NCBI GenBank assembly: GCA_903642235.1 | Contig: CAHJWL010000003.1 | Coordinates: forward strand, 186,001 to 250,000 | Direction of reading: 5' to 3' | Length of the DNA: 64,000 bases | Source of the DNA: Acidobacteriaceae bacterium | GTDB taxonomy: Bacteria > Acidobacteriota > Terriglobia > Terriglobales > Acidobacteriaceae | Part shown: positions 37,077-46,070 of the stretch, piece by piece | Numbering within the stretch: the stretch's first letter is position 1 | How the letters are laid out: every line of letters begins with the position of its first letter | Translations under genes and position numbers: made by a program | Notes under the pieces: model-generated | Seen by the model: only the letters and a program-made list of their open reading frames with translations | Database searches by the model: none | Told to the model about the DNA's origin: nothing

Positions 37077-38039
37077 TTACGGGGTGGGTTGCAGGCTTGG
37101 CGCAGACTGGGGGAGTGCGGGCGGCGATGGTGGTTTGATCGGCTTGACCGACGTGGCCTTCTCGGAAAAATATCCGATGAGTGGGTCGGGCTGCAATCCC
37201 TTGATAGCGCCCACGATGACCCGGGCGCTGACGTCCGCGCCGGCCGGGTTGGTATTGGTGCCGAGACTATTGAAGAGCGAACCAGTTGCTGTCTCTCCGA
37301 GGGAGTCATAGTGGTCAGCAAGGATGCGGTTGAGATCTAAAAAGGAAACTCGCTGCTGGACGGCGATGGCCCGGGCCCACCCGGCATAGGTCCCGGCGCT
37401 CTGACGAATATGGCCAGCCTGCCAGTCGCGGTGCGGACTCGGAGAACAAAGGATCGGGGTGGCACCGCGGGCAAGAGCATCCACCACGAGTTGGCGCAGG
37501 TACCAGCCATAGGTGTGGATGACGCCGTGCTGGTCGGTTCCCGGACTGGAGATCTCGCGGAAGGTGTCTGATGTGCCTGGCAGACTGCTTTCGAGTGGGA
37601 GATCGGTTGAAGACTGCCCAGCAGCAGAGGCGGAGGTGGCGACCTCATTCCGACCGAACTGAATAAGAACGACGTCACCAGGTTTGATGAGGGCGAGGGT
37701 GTCCGCCCAGAAACCTTCCGCAATGTAGGCGCGGCTGGAGCTGCTCGTGATGGCGCGATTGACGACGTTGATCTTTGTGGGGTCGAAGAAGGCTGCCAGC
37801 GGCTGACCCCAGCCTTCACTCGCGGCGGAGAGACCGCCCGGACCCGAGCTGATCTCCGAGTCTCCAACGAGAAAGAGGGAGCGCAGCGAGAGGTTGGCTG
37901 GTGTGGGGAGATGCGTGTCCATAGGAATGGAGTGTGGGATGTCCATCAGCGTCTGCGCGCGTACTCCTCGGGGACTGACGACCAGGAGAGATGAAGTAAG
38001 GACCAGCAGGTGACGCAAGGAGCGACGGCAGAAGCGCAT
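37077..38039 (-). CDS. SGNH/GDSL-hydrolase-like secreted protein lacking the catalytic Asp and His
   Basis: 320 residues with a signal peptide (LLVLTSSLLVVSPRGVRA). It resembles rhamnogalacturonan acetylesterases: block I FLVGDSEISSG (nucleophile Ser), a block II-like NRAITSSSSRAYI, and block III IQFGRNE (usual GHND, Asn kept). Block V, normally D-H-T-H-T-N-x-x-G-A, reads LGTNTNPAGA: the Asp is Leu and the His is Asn. The Ser-His-Asp arrangement is therefore broken and esterase activity is doubtful; a binding function is possible. The C-terminal 30 residues are Pro/Ser/Lys-rich. The reading frame is intact, arguing against a simple pseudogene. Confidence 0.75.
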   Translation of the reverse strand: MRFCRRSLRHLLVLTSSLLVVSPRGVRAQTLMDIPHSIPMDTHLPTPANLSLRSLFLVGDSEISSGPGGLSAASEGWGQPLAAFFDPTKINVVNRAITSSSSRAYIAEGFWADTLALIKPGDVVLIQFGRNEVATSASAAGQSSTDLPLESSLPGTSDTFREISSPGTDQHGVIHTYGWYLRQLVVDALARGATPILCSPSPHRDWQAGHIRQSAGTYAGWARAIAVQQRVSFLDLNRILADHYDSLGETATGSLFNSLGTNTNPAGADVSARVIVGAIKGLQPDPLIGYFSEKATSVKPIKPPSPPALPQSAPSLQPTP

Positions 38040-38112
38040 AAACTCACGATGAGCGTTACTCGCAGCGGAGTCAAGCTAGAGCAGGACAAAGGATGGCAGG
38101 GGGAGATCGCGT

Positions 38113-38535
38113 ATGGGATGGCTGGGTTGGGCGATACTGTCAGCGGTCTTTGCGGCAGCGACGGCGGTGTTGGCGAAGGTGGGAGTCGCGGGCGTGGACA
38201 GCAATCTGGCGACGGCGATCCGGACGACAGTGATCCTGGTGTTTACGTGGAGCATCGCGATCGGGCTTGAGAAACATGGCGGCCTGGCGGCGATCTCGCA
38301 GCGCAGCTGGCTTTTTCTGGTGTTGTCGGGGCTGTGTACAGGGATGTCGTGGATCTGCTACTTTCGCGCGCTGCAGATGGGGCCAGCGTCGAGCGTGGCG
38401 CCGATCGACAAGCTTAGCGTGGTGCTCGTCATGGGGCTGGCGTGGGCGTTTCTCGGGGAGGCGGTTGGGCCCATGAAGCTGGTGGGCGGCGGCCTGATAG
38501 CGGCGGGTGCAGTGGTGATTGCGCTGGCGAAGTAA
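38113..38535 (+). CDS. Single-domain EamA (DMT) transporter
   Basis: 140 residues, about half a standard 10-helix DMT protein, with about five hydrophobic segments: WLGWAILSAVFAAATAVLAKVG, NLATAIRTTVILVFTW, SWLFLVLSGLCTGMSWICYF, and PIDKLSVVLVMGLAWAFLGEA. The EamA signature LGEA near the end is kept. Single-domain members work as homo- or heterodimers. GGGGGAG precedes the ATG. Substrate unknown. Confidence 0.82.
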   Translation: MGWLGWAILSAVFAAATAVLAKVGVAGVDSNLATAIRTTVILVFTWSIAIGLEKHGGLAAISQRSWLFLVLSGLCTGMSWICYFRALQMGPASSVAPIDKLSVVLVMGLAWAFLGEAVGPMKLVGGGLIAAGAVVIALAK

Positions 38536-38611
38536 GAGGCGTAAACCGCGATATACTGGACCTAGTTCTTTGCAGTGCTCCAATGCAATGTTGGTGCCAG
38601 CTCCACCAGAT

Positions 38612-38966
38612 GGGGGCGTCACGGCTTCGACGGGATTGCTTGTGGCAGAGAGGCATGCCGGGGTGTGGACACCCGTAATCGCTCACAAAACTATAAGTGC
38701 CGAACCACAATTCGCGCTTGCTGCTTAATTAAATAAGTAGCCGATCGCTCAGGCTTCGCCTACGGGCTTGTACCGATCGTCGCACAGTAGGCTGGTCTTC
38801 CCTGCTCCGTCTGAGCGGGTCGGACGAGATTAATCAGGCTGGTCGGTGATGCGTCTTCGCCCGTTCTAAGCACCACTGACGAGACAAAGATGAACCCGGG
38901 AAAAGCATGAAAGCTCTCTGTTGTCGGTAGTTTCGGACGTGGGTTCGACTCCCACCGCCTCCACCA
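38612..38966 (+). ncRNA. ssrA: Transfer-messenger RNA (tmRNA), CCA encoded
   Basis: Rescues stalled ribosomes. The 5' end GGGGGCGTCACGGCTTCGACGGG and 3' end GGACGTGGGTTCGACTCCCACCGCCTCC-A-CCA form the tRNA-like half; GGGGGCG pairs with CGCCTCC (one G-U). The tag frame runs from GCC 38699 to TAA 38726-38728, encoding AEPQFALAA, with UAAGU just before the resume codon, similar to UAGUC in E. coli. The ALAA end is the protease-recognised signal. A TATACT at 38552-38557 may be the -10 of its promoter. Single-chain, not the permuted two-piece form. Confidence 0.95.
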
Positions 38967-39067
38967 TCTTCTGCCCCACTCCTCGTGTGCCCCGGTCGAC
39001 ACCTGTCGCTCTGAGTGCAGGCATCGGGGATCTCTCCTCAATCGGGCTCACTTTGTGCGCAGAAGCG

Positions 39068-40258
39068 TTAGCTGGCGAGCGCCTTTAGTACATCAACCTG
39101 CCCGCGGGTGTAAGGCAGTTTTGCAAGATAGATGATCCACCAGAGCGGCCATGCCAGGACTCCCTGAATTTTGAAGCCGAGGATCTCAGCAACAGCTTTT
39201 CTGTGAGAGAGAAGTGCCAGCTGGCCGAGCATGGTGAAGCGGAACGGCTGCGGCCTGTCGCCGCGGAGAACAGCGCTGATGTTCTGCGCCAGGTGAACCC
39301 CCTCCCGCGTGGCGTTCTGTGCGGTGGGAGCATAGGTTTTGCCATCCTGCTGCGGAATTTCAGCACAGTCGCCCAGGGCCCAGACATTCTTCAGCCCTTG
39401 TACCTGGAAGCATGCATCGACGATAACGCCGTGATGCTTGCCGAGGGGCAGACTCGTCGTCTTGAGCAGCGGGCTGGGCTCGATGCCGGTGTCCCAAAGA
39501 AGAAGACCGGCTTTGATCTGCTCCCCGTTTGAAAGAGTGATAGCGTCTGCCGTGACGCTTTTCACGCCGGTGTTTAACATCACGCGAACGCCCGTCTTCT
39601 CGAGCAAAGTCTGACTGTAGCGGGCCAGAGACTCCGGAGTCTCGTGCATGAGGCGGGTGCTTGGCTCGAGAAGAATCGCGTTCACGTCCTCTGACGCGAT
39701 CCCAGCAGCCTTCGCTTTTCGACTGAGGTGCTCTCCGACAGCGGCGATGGTTTCGACGCCGGTGTAGCCGCCGCCGGCTACAACAACAGTCAGCAGCTCG
39801 CGCCGGCGTGCGGGATCGTCACATGCAGCGGCCTGTGCAACGAGACTGTCGACACGGGAGAGCGTCTCCGTCGCGTGATCCAGGGTCTTGAGCGGAAGAC
39901 TGTTCTCCTGGGCGCCGGCGATGCCGTGGTAAGAGGTCGTTGATCCGAGCGCGAAGACCAGGTGGGTCGCTTCGATCACCTGACCGTCAACAAGGGTGAC
40001 GGCCTTCGCTGGAACGTCAACAGCGGTGATCTCCGCTCGCAGGACCTTTACGCGACTCGGGAGACCCTTCATTGGGACCGCGATGCTGCTTGGCGGCACA
40101 TTCCCCCCAGCGACCTCAGTCAGCATGGGTGTGTATAGCATGTGATCGACACGATCGATCAGCGTGATGCGGTGACCGGAACGAAGCCGCGGCGCAAGCG
40201 CACGTGCGGCATACCAGCCTGCAAAGCCGCCGCCGAGAATGACAATGTGGTCGCTCAT
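39068..40258 (-). CDS. Type II NADH dehydrogenase (NDH-2)
   Basis: 396 residues. Two dinucleotide folds: FAD site ILGGGFAGWYAARAL at the N terminus and NAD site VVVAGGGYTGVETIAAV at about 170; FAD-closing motif VWALGDCAEIP and quinone-site region TAQNATREGVHLAQN. The hydrophobic end (LAWPLWWIIYLAKLPYTRG) is typical of the membrane-attaching C terminus. Transfers electrons from NADH to quinone without proton pumping. ATG 40258 lies 6 nt after TACCTT (minus strand); upstream starts to 40459 give a non-homologous leader. Confidence 0.88.
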   Translation of the reverse strand: MSDHIVILGGGFAGWYAARALAPRLRSGHRITLIDRVDHMLYTPMLTEVAGGNVPPSSIAVPMKGLPSRVKVLRAEITAVDVPAKAVTLVDGQVIEATHLVFALGSTTSYHGIAGAQENSLPLKTLDHATETLSRVDSLVAQAAACDDPARRRELLTVVVAGGGYTGVETIAAVGEHLSRKAKAAGIASEDVNAILLEPSTRLMHETPESLARYSQTLLEKTGVRVMLNTGVKSVTADAITLSNGEQIKAGLLLWDTGIEPSPLLKTTSLPLGKHHGVIVDACFQVQGLKNVWALGDCAEIPQQDGKTYAPTAQNATREGVHLAQNISAVLRGDRPQPFRFTMLGQLALLSHRKAVAEILGFKIQGVLAWPLWWIIYLAKLPYTRGQVDVLKALAS

Positions 40259-40570
40259 GAGATCAAGGTACATGGTCAGCAGGCAGCAGGGATGAAGCTC
40301 CGAAGAAAGGCTGTGCGAGATGGGAAAGACAGTTGATGGATTCGATTCAGGGACGTCTTCGAGCGAATTTGGCTGACATGCAGTCCCTGCGCTCGAGTCA
40401 GACTTCGATGCACTCCTGTGTCCGGGTGAGCCGGGCGTGAGGAGTAAGCCATTTGGCATGCAAGGGCGAACGGCAGTCTGGCTGCCATGTTTGTCGATCG
40501 AGTCAGTCCTGCAGAGTTAGCCCCGAACAGAAGGGCTCTGAGCGAGGCGCTGGTTGTTACACTTTTCCTC
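40259..40570. other. 312-nt divergent intergenic region
   Basis: Between the NDH-2 gene and the amidohydrolase. It holds the -10-like TACCTT (40265-40270, minus) and TACACT (40558-40563, plus). I see no coding frame with support, no strong hairpin and no repeat. Confidence 0.4.
40558..40563 (+). promoter_or_regulatory. -10-like TACACT for the amidohydrolase gene
   Basis: TACACT ends 7 nt before GTG 40571, without a Shine-Dalgarno; supports GTG 40571 as start of a leaderless message. Confidence 0.45.
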
Positions 40571-42520
40571 GTGCGATTCCTTCTCTCCTCTGCTCTGCTT
40601 GCACTCGCGTCCGCCGCCCCCGCTGGGGCGGTGCCGCCGCATACCGATCGACCGCCTGCCGAACTCCTGTTCGTTCATGGTGTGATCCTGACCGGAGCGC
40701 ATCTTCGAGCCGGTGACCTCAGTGCGACTCCCGCGCGCGTGAGTGCCCTGGCGGTGAGTCACGGCCGGATCGTTGCCGCCGGCAGCGACGCGGAGGTGCT
40801 GAAGCTGAAGGGTGAGACAACCAAAGTCATAGATCTCCGCGGAGCATTTGTGATGCCGGGCTTCAATGACGCGCATACGCACATGGCGGAGGCGGGTCGC
40901 CAGCACCTGTCGGTCGATCTGGTAGGCGCACGATCGCTGGCAGAGATGCAGAGCCGCATCCGGGAGTACGTACGCCACTCAGAACCGGGAGCCTGGATAC
41001 AAGGCGGCGGGTGGGACCAGACAACATGGGCGGAGACGACGCTGCCGACGCGACAGGATCTGGATGCGGTCACAGCGGGCCATCCTGCGTTGTTGTCGCG
41101 GATTGACGGGCACATCGCACTGGCAAACTCGGCAGCGCTGGCAGCGGCCAGTATCGGCAAAGCAACAGCGGACCCGGCGGGCGCGAAGATCGATCGCGAC
41201 GCGGAGGGCGCAGCGACAGGAATCCTCCGGGAAGCCGCCGCGACAGCGCTGGTATATGCGAAGGTGCCAAAGGCGACACCCGAGCAGAGAGGAAAAGCAT
41301 TGCGGCTCGCCATTGAGGATGCCTTGGCGCACGGGGTCACGAGCGTGCAGGACAACTCTGACTGGGAAGACTTTTTGGTGCTTGAGGGAATGGAGCACGC
41401 GCATACCCTGAAGCTCCGCTTCGGCGAGTGGATGGACTTCACGCTTCCGGTGGCAGTGCTTGAGACACGACGGGCAAGTCATCCCGCAGACGATCCGCTT
41501 CTGCACCTCACACAGCTGAAAGGATTTCTGGATGGATCGCTTGGTTCGCGCACAGCAGCAATGCAAGAGCCCTACACGGACGACACAAGCAACTCCGGAC
41601 TGCCACGGTACGACGATCAGAAGCTGAACGCGCTAACGGTAGAGCGAGCTGCGGCTGGCTTTCAGATCGGCTTTCACGCCATCGGAGATCTCGCAAACAG
41701 CATGGCACTCGATGCGTTCGCGGCGGCGGAGCAGACGGATCAGCCGGCAGATCGGCCCCTTCCACCGCAGAACCCGGATGCAGCCGTGGTGAGCTCGGAT
41801 GCGCGGCCGGTGTCACCTGCGGATCTTCGGCTGCGGGTAGAGCACGCGCAGGTGCTGCTTCCGGCGGACTTCGATCGCTTCGCGGCGCTTGGAGTGATCG
41901 CCTCCATGCAGCCCTCGCATCTCCTGACCGACATGAACTGGGCTGGGGAACGGCTAGGGCCGGAGCGGTCCCGCTATGCGTACGCGTGGCATACATTTCT
42001 GGATCATGGTGTAACCCTGGCGTTCGGAACGGACTATCCGGTGGAATCGATCAATCCCTTCCGAGGCCTGTATGCCGCCGTCACACGAAAGAACGAGGCG
42101 GGAACGAAGAGCTTCGAGTTAGGCGAGGCTATCCCTCTGAATGAGGCGATCTATGCGTACACGCAGGCCTCGGCTTTTGCGGAGTTTCGCGAGACGCAGA
42201 AAGGCCGTCTTGAGCCGGGCATGCTGGCCGATCTGATCGTCGTCGACCGCGATATTACAAAGGAGACCCCGCGCGATCTGCTGGCGAGCAAGGTGCTGCG
42301 CACCATCGTCAATGGAGAGACGGTCTATCAGATGGAGACCGACGGCCAAATGGAGACCGGCGGCCAGACGGAGCAGCCCGGCCCGGGTCCCGGGTCAGTT
42401 CCGGACCGGCCTCTTCCCTCGGCAGAACCGCCGCGCTCTCAGCCAGCATCTCCGACGACGCCAGCAACGACGCCACCGGAGCCGGACGCTCGTACGGGCG
42501 TCAGCCGACCACCACAATGA
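40571..42520 (+). CDS. Secreted YtcJ-like amidohydrolase
   Basis: 649 residues. From GTG 40571 the protein starts MRFLLSSALLALASAAPAGA, a clear signal peptide, which decides the start. Amidohydrolase metal motifs: PGFNDAHTHM (HxH), GFHAIGD (His), RVEHAQ (His) and AFGTDYPVESINP (catalytic Asp); C-terminal GRLEPGMLADLIVVDRDI as in YtcJ-type metal-dependent hydrolases. An extra 25-30 residue Pro/Asp-rich stretch (near 395-425) precedes RLRVEHAQ, and a low-complexity tail has the repeat QMETDGQMETGGQ followed by Pro/Ser/Thr. Substrate unknown; likely periplasmic. Confidence 0.85.
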   Translation: MRFLLSSALLALASAAPAGAVPPHTDRPPAELLFVHGVILTGAHLRAGDLSATPARVSALAVSHGRIVAAGSDAEVLKLKGETTKVIDLRGAFVMPGFNDAHTHMAEAGRQHLSVDLVGARSLAEMQSRIREYVRHSEPGAWIQGGGWDQTTWAETTLPTRQDLDAVTAGHPALLSRIDGHIALANSAALAAASIGKATADPAGAKIDRDAEGAATGILREAAATALVYAKVPKATPEQRGKALRLAIEDALAHGVTSVQDNSDWEDFLVLEGMEHAHTLKLRFGEWMDFTLPVAVLETRRASHPADDPLLHLTQLKGFLDGSLGSRTAAMQEPYTDDTSNSGLPRYDDQKLNALTVERAAAGFQIGFHAIGDLANSMALDAFAAAEQTDQPADRPLPPQNPDAAVVSSDARPVSPADLRLRVEHAQVLLPADFDRFAALGVIASMQPSHLLTDMNWAGERLGPERSRYAYAWHTFLDHGVTLAFGTDYPVESINPFRGLYAAVTRKNEAGTKSFELGEAIPLNEAIYAYTQASAFAEFRETQKGRLEPGMLADLIVVDRDITKETPRDLLASKVLRTIVNGETVYQMETDGQMETGGQTEQPGPGPGSVPDRPLPSAEPPRSQPASPTTPATTPPEPDARTGVSRPPQ

Positions 42521-43443
42521 CCGGGGATCCAGCAAAAGCCCGAGCGCGGCGGAGACTTGCCTTCGCCCTTCTGCTGGCCGTGGTCGCGGTTTGGGGGAGC
42601 ACCTTTGTGCTCGTGAAAGACGCCCTCCAGGATGCGTCGCCGCTGCTCTTCAACCTGCTTCGCTTTCTGCTCGCCGCCGCCGTTCTTCTCGCTGTCAGCT
42701 ATCGAGGGCTCAACCGGCTCTCTCGGGCGAGTGTGCGAGGGAGCATGCTCGCAGGTGGTCTGCTGGCGGCCGGGTATGAGTTACAGACGGCGGGGCTTGC
42801 ACGCACGTCAGCCGTCCACTCTGCCTTTATCACCGGGCTCGTGGTTGTGTTCGTGCCGCTTCTGTCGTTTGCGCCGGCGATCCGGGCAAGCGGCCAGAAC
42901 AGGCCAGGATGGCAGTCGCTGGTGGGAGCCGTCTTAGCCTTTCTGGGTCTCTTCCTCCTAACAACGCCAGCCGGTGTGCCCATGGCCTCGGCATCAGGCG
43001 CGCTGAGAAGCGGGGATCTCCTGACACTGGGGTGTGCGCTTGCATTTGCCGGTCATCTGCTCTCGCTCTCCCGGCTCTCTCATCTGCCAGCCAGCCAACT
43101 TGCGCCGCTCCAGATCGCCTTCTGCGCGCTCGCCATGGTCCTCTGTCTGCCGTTGGGCGGGCCGCTCACGCTGCACTGGACGCCGCGCCTGGTACTTGCC
43201 TTGGCGATTACTTCCCTGCTGGCGACGGCGGGCGCCTTCTGGGTGCAGACGTGGGCACAGCAACACCTGCCAGCGACATCGACGGCTCTGGTAGTCACGC
43301 TGGAGCCGGTGTTCGCCCTGATCGTCTCTATGCTCTTCCGCGGGGAAAGGCTTAATGTGCGAGCGGCAGGGGGCGCAGGACTGATCCTGCTGGGAATCAT
43401 GGTGACGGAGCTCTCTTCACCCACAACTCCTACAACCTTTTGA
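42517..43443 (+). CDS. EamA (DMT) family transporter, two-domain
   Basis: 308 residues with ten hydrophobic segments and two EamA repeats: LAFALLLAVVAVWGSTFVLVK at the start and SLLATAGAFWVQTWAQQHLPAT with LEPVFALIVSMLFRGE in the second half. Likely exports or imports a small metabolite; the substrate cannot be predicted. ATG 42517 overlaps the amidohydrolase stop (ATGA), so the pair is coupled: the hydrolase may process what the transporter moves, which is speculative. Confidence 0.88.
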   Translation: MTGDPAKARARRRLAFALLLAVVAVWGSTFVLVKDALQDASPLLFNLLRFLLAAAVLLAVSYRGLNRLSRASVRGSMLAGGLLAAGYELQTAGLARTSAVHSAFITGLVVVFVPLLSFAPAIRASGQNRPGWQSLVGAVLAFLGLFLLTTPAGVPMASASGALRSGDLLTLGCALAFAGHLLSLSRLSHLPASQLAPLQIAFCALAMVLCLPLGGPLTLHWTPRLVLALAITSLLATAGAFWVQTWAQQHLPATSTALVVTLEPVFALIVSMLFRGERLNVRAAGGAGLILLGIMVTELSSPTTPTTF

Positions 43444-43632
43444 ACCGGCGTAAGCTGCAAGTCTGGCCTCATCTGTTTTGCGCCATACTTTTCTCCATTG
43501 GATCGCGTCTAAACCTCCGTAAAGCAAAGCAAAAGGTCCGCGGGAACGCTGAAGCCCCGGACTGAGTTGCGGTGCTAGAGCGCGCACGCGGCGAGCAGAG
43601 CCGCACTCACAGGAAAGAGGAAGACTCCTACG

Positions 43633-45321
43633 ATGGAAACACCAAAGTCTCAAACGCCCGGCCTACTGGATCGGGCTCGATCTCACCGACTTACCTCGAC
43701 GTTCGTTTTGCTCGGAACTCTCTCGGCGGGCATCCTCGCAGGATCCGTGCTGACGCATGGTGTCAGCGGCAAAGAAACGCAGCAGGCAGACACATCGGAC
43801 GCCCGGCCGATCGTCATTCCGTCGCCCAACGCCCTTTCGAACGGGTTTTCACAGATTGTGAAGCAGGTTGGTCCAGCCGTGGTCAACATCAACACGGAAT
43901 CGTTACCCAAGCAGAGCACGCCGCGCGCCGGTCGCCGCACACCGAGAAATCCACATGGCAACGGCAATGGCGGTGGTGGTGGAGACGATCAGCAGGACAA
44001 CATGCAGGATTTCTTCAATCGCTTCTTTGGCGGCCAGGGTGGACCAGGCGGACAGGGTGGCGACGGGGAAGACGACGGACAGGGCGGGGAGCGACGGGCC
44101 CTGGGATCCGGCTTCATCGTGGATGCGAAGGGCTACATCATCACGAACAATCACGTCGTGGATAAGGCCGACAAGATCTTTGTCAAGCTGTCGACCGATG
44201 CCGAAAATCCTTCCGACCCGGGCCGTCCCGCAAAGGTGATTGGCGTTGACAAGGATACGGATATTGCAGTGATTAAGATCGATGCTCCGCAGGGACTGCC
44301 AACCGTGAAGATCGGCAACTCGGACGGCGCGCAGGTCGGCGACTGGGTGCTTGCGATTGGAAGTCCGTTCTCTCTCTCAAAGACTGTAACTGCGGGCATC
44401 ATCTCGGCGAAGAATCGAACTATTGATGAGCCGCCGGGCCCCGGAAACGTCGCGGCAAATCAATTTCAGCGCTTCATCCAGACAGATGCGGCTATCAATC
44501 CCGGCAACTCCGGCGGTCCGCTTGTAGATATGGCTGGCCAGGTTGTCGGAATGAACACGGCAATCTACACCTCGGGCGGCGGCTCATCGGGTGTCGGGTT
44601 TGCGATGCCGGCTAACACGATCGGCTCTGTCTATAACATGCTGATCGGACCGGAGCACAAGGTCACGCGTGGGTCGATCGGCATCACCTTCCAGGCAGCG
44701 CAGTCTTCGGCTGTAAGCCGGATGTATGGAGGCGGCAATGGTGGTGTAATCGTCGGCTCGGTGTCGCCAAAAGGCGGCGCGGCAAAGGCAGGACTCGAGC
44801 CGAGTGACGTCATCGTCTCAATCGATGGCCGTACGATCAAGGACGGCGATGATCTGGTGCAGGACATCTCCAGTCGCAAGGTCGGTTCCAGCGTAAAAAT
44901 CGGCTATCTCCGTGCCGGTAAGCAGAGCTCAACATCGGTCATCGTCGGTGATCGTGCGAAGACCTACGCGGATCTGGGAAATGCTCCGGAAGACGAGAAT
45001 GACTCCGCGCAGGCGGAGAGTGACGCTGGTCAGACGAAGCTCGGCATCACAGTGTCCGCTGTTCCGCCGCAGCTAGCACAGAAGCTGGGGCAAAAGGGCG
45101 GTGTCATCGTCACGAACGTAGTCCCAGGCTCCTTCGGGGAAGAGGCCGGTCTCGGCAAGGGCAGCATCATCGTCGAGATCAACAAGAAGCCTGTGACCGA
45201 CGAGGCAAGCTATCGAGCTATCGTCAGTGCCCTGCGGTCGAAGGATGATGTCGTCTTTGTAGTGCGCGATCCACAAGGCCGCGACACAAGCAACCGGTAT
45301 CTGGGCGGGACATTGCCATAG
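43633..45321 (+). CDS. DegP/HtrA-family serine protease (Do type)
   Basis: 562 residues. N-terminal membrane segment (STFVLLGTLSAGILAGSVL, either a signal or an anchor), then a Gly-rich loop (about 115-155: GNGGGGGDD, GGQGGPGGQGG). Trypsin-like domain with triad His in TNNHVV (about 174), Asp in DTDIAVI (about 213) and Ser in GNSGGP (about 292). Two PDZ domains follow (about 345-440 and 470-560). Periplasmic protein quality control. AAAGAGGAAG lies upstream of the ATG. Terminator at 45340. Confidence 0.92.
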   Translation: METPKSQTPGLLDRARSHRLTSTFVLLGTLSAGILAGSVLTHGVSGKETQQADTSDARPIVIPSPNALSNGFSQIVKQVGPAVVNINTESLPKQSTPRAGRRTPRNPHGNGNGGGGGDDQQDNMQDFFNRFFGGQGGPGGQGGDGEDDGQGGERRALGSGFIVDAKGYIITNNHVVDKADKIFVKLSTDAENPSDPGRPAKVIGVDKDTDIAVIKIDAPQGLPTVKIGNSDGAQVGDWVLAIGSPFSLSKTVTAGIISAKNRTIDEPPGPGNVAANQFQRFIQTDAAINPGNSGGPLVDMAGQVVGMNTAIYTSGGGSSGVGFAMPANTIGSVYNMLIGPEHKVTRGSIGITFQAAQSSAVSRMYGGGNGGVIVGSVSPKGGAAKAGLEPSDVIVSIDGRTIKDGDDLVQDISSRKVGSSVKIGYLRAGKQSSTSVIVGDRAKTYADLGNAPEDENDSAQAESDAGQTKLGITVSAVPPQLAQKLGQKGGVIVTNVVPGSFGEEAGLGKGSIIVEINKKPVTDEASYRAIVSALRSKDDVVFVVRDPQGRDTSNRYLGGTLP

Positions 45322-45339
45322 ATCTACCGCGAAGCAAAC

Positions 45340-45374
45340 GGGGGTGCGGCCAGATCGGCGCACCCCCTTTCTTC
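45340..45374 (+). terminator. Terminator after the HtrA gene
   Basis: 9-bp stem GGGGGTGCG/CGCACCCCC followed by TTTCTTCT, 19 nt beyond the stop codon. Confidence 0.82.
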
Positions 45375-45529
45375 TGCCCAAAGCTCCCTATGACACGCAC
45401 CATAGCTCACAAGCTCTGAAGAACTCGACTGCCTGTGACTTGCGCTCCAATAACTGAAGCGTTACTCTCCTCTTCATAGTCGACGCGCTCAGTAGCGTCT
45501 GCGATCTTGAGCAGGAGGTATCTCCCCTG

Positions 45530-45949
45530 ATGATGCGATCTGGTCGGCTGCTTACAGGCTTTGTGATTGTCTTCGCCACTCTTCCCAGCTTTGCCTACAG
45601 CCATTCCCGCCGCGGTCCGACCTCGCAGCACAGCTTTTCGAGGCGGGCGAGCAAGCCCGTGGTCCACTCCTCAGGTCAACGCACCATCGAGGACAGCCGA
45701 GCCGCTCAGATACAGACAGCACTGACAAGCGCAGGCTACCTCCAGGGTGAGCAAACAGGTCACTGGGATGCTCCAACGCAGGCTGCCATGCAACGCTTTC
45801 AATCGGACCACGGCTGGCAGACCAAGCTGATCCCGGACTCACGCGCCATTATCAAGCTGGGTTTGGGGCCGAAGGGTGCGGCAGAGTCAGACTCTCCGTT
45901 GCCCGCTACGAATGACAAAGCTGAAGCTCTGTTTCCAGTTCATCCGTAG
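45530..45949 (+). CDS. Secreted peptidoglycan-binding-domain protein
   Basis: 139 residues. Signal peptide (LLTGFVIVFATLPSFAYS), basic linker, then one PG-binding domain: RAAQIQTALTSAGYLQGEQTG, followed by DAPTQAAMQRFQSDHG (PF01471-type). The tail is short and polar. AGGAGGT 10 nt before ATG 45530 is an ideal Shine-Dalgarno and one of the strongest in the window. It is convergent with fliA; no enzymatic domain. Confidence 0.83.
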   Translation: MMRSGRLLTGFVIVFATLPSFAYSHSRRGPTSQHSFSRRASKPVVHSSGQRTIEDSRAAQIQTALTSAGYLQGEQTGHWDAPTQAAMQRFQSDHGWQTKLIPDSRAIIKLGLGPKGAAESDSPLPATNDKAEALFPVHP

Positions 45950-46070
45950 CTCAAGTCCGATATTCAGTACAGCACCTGATGATCTCTACTTCGCTGCCTC
46001 TCGGTTGCTGGTTCACTGTAAAAACTCCGGCTCTGTCGTCTACTGACAGCCATCAATTCCTCTCCCAAAA

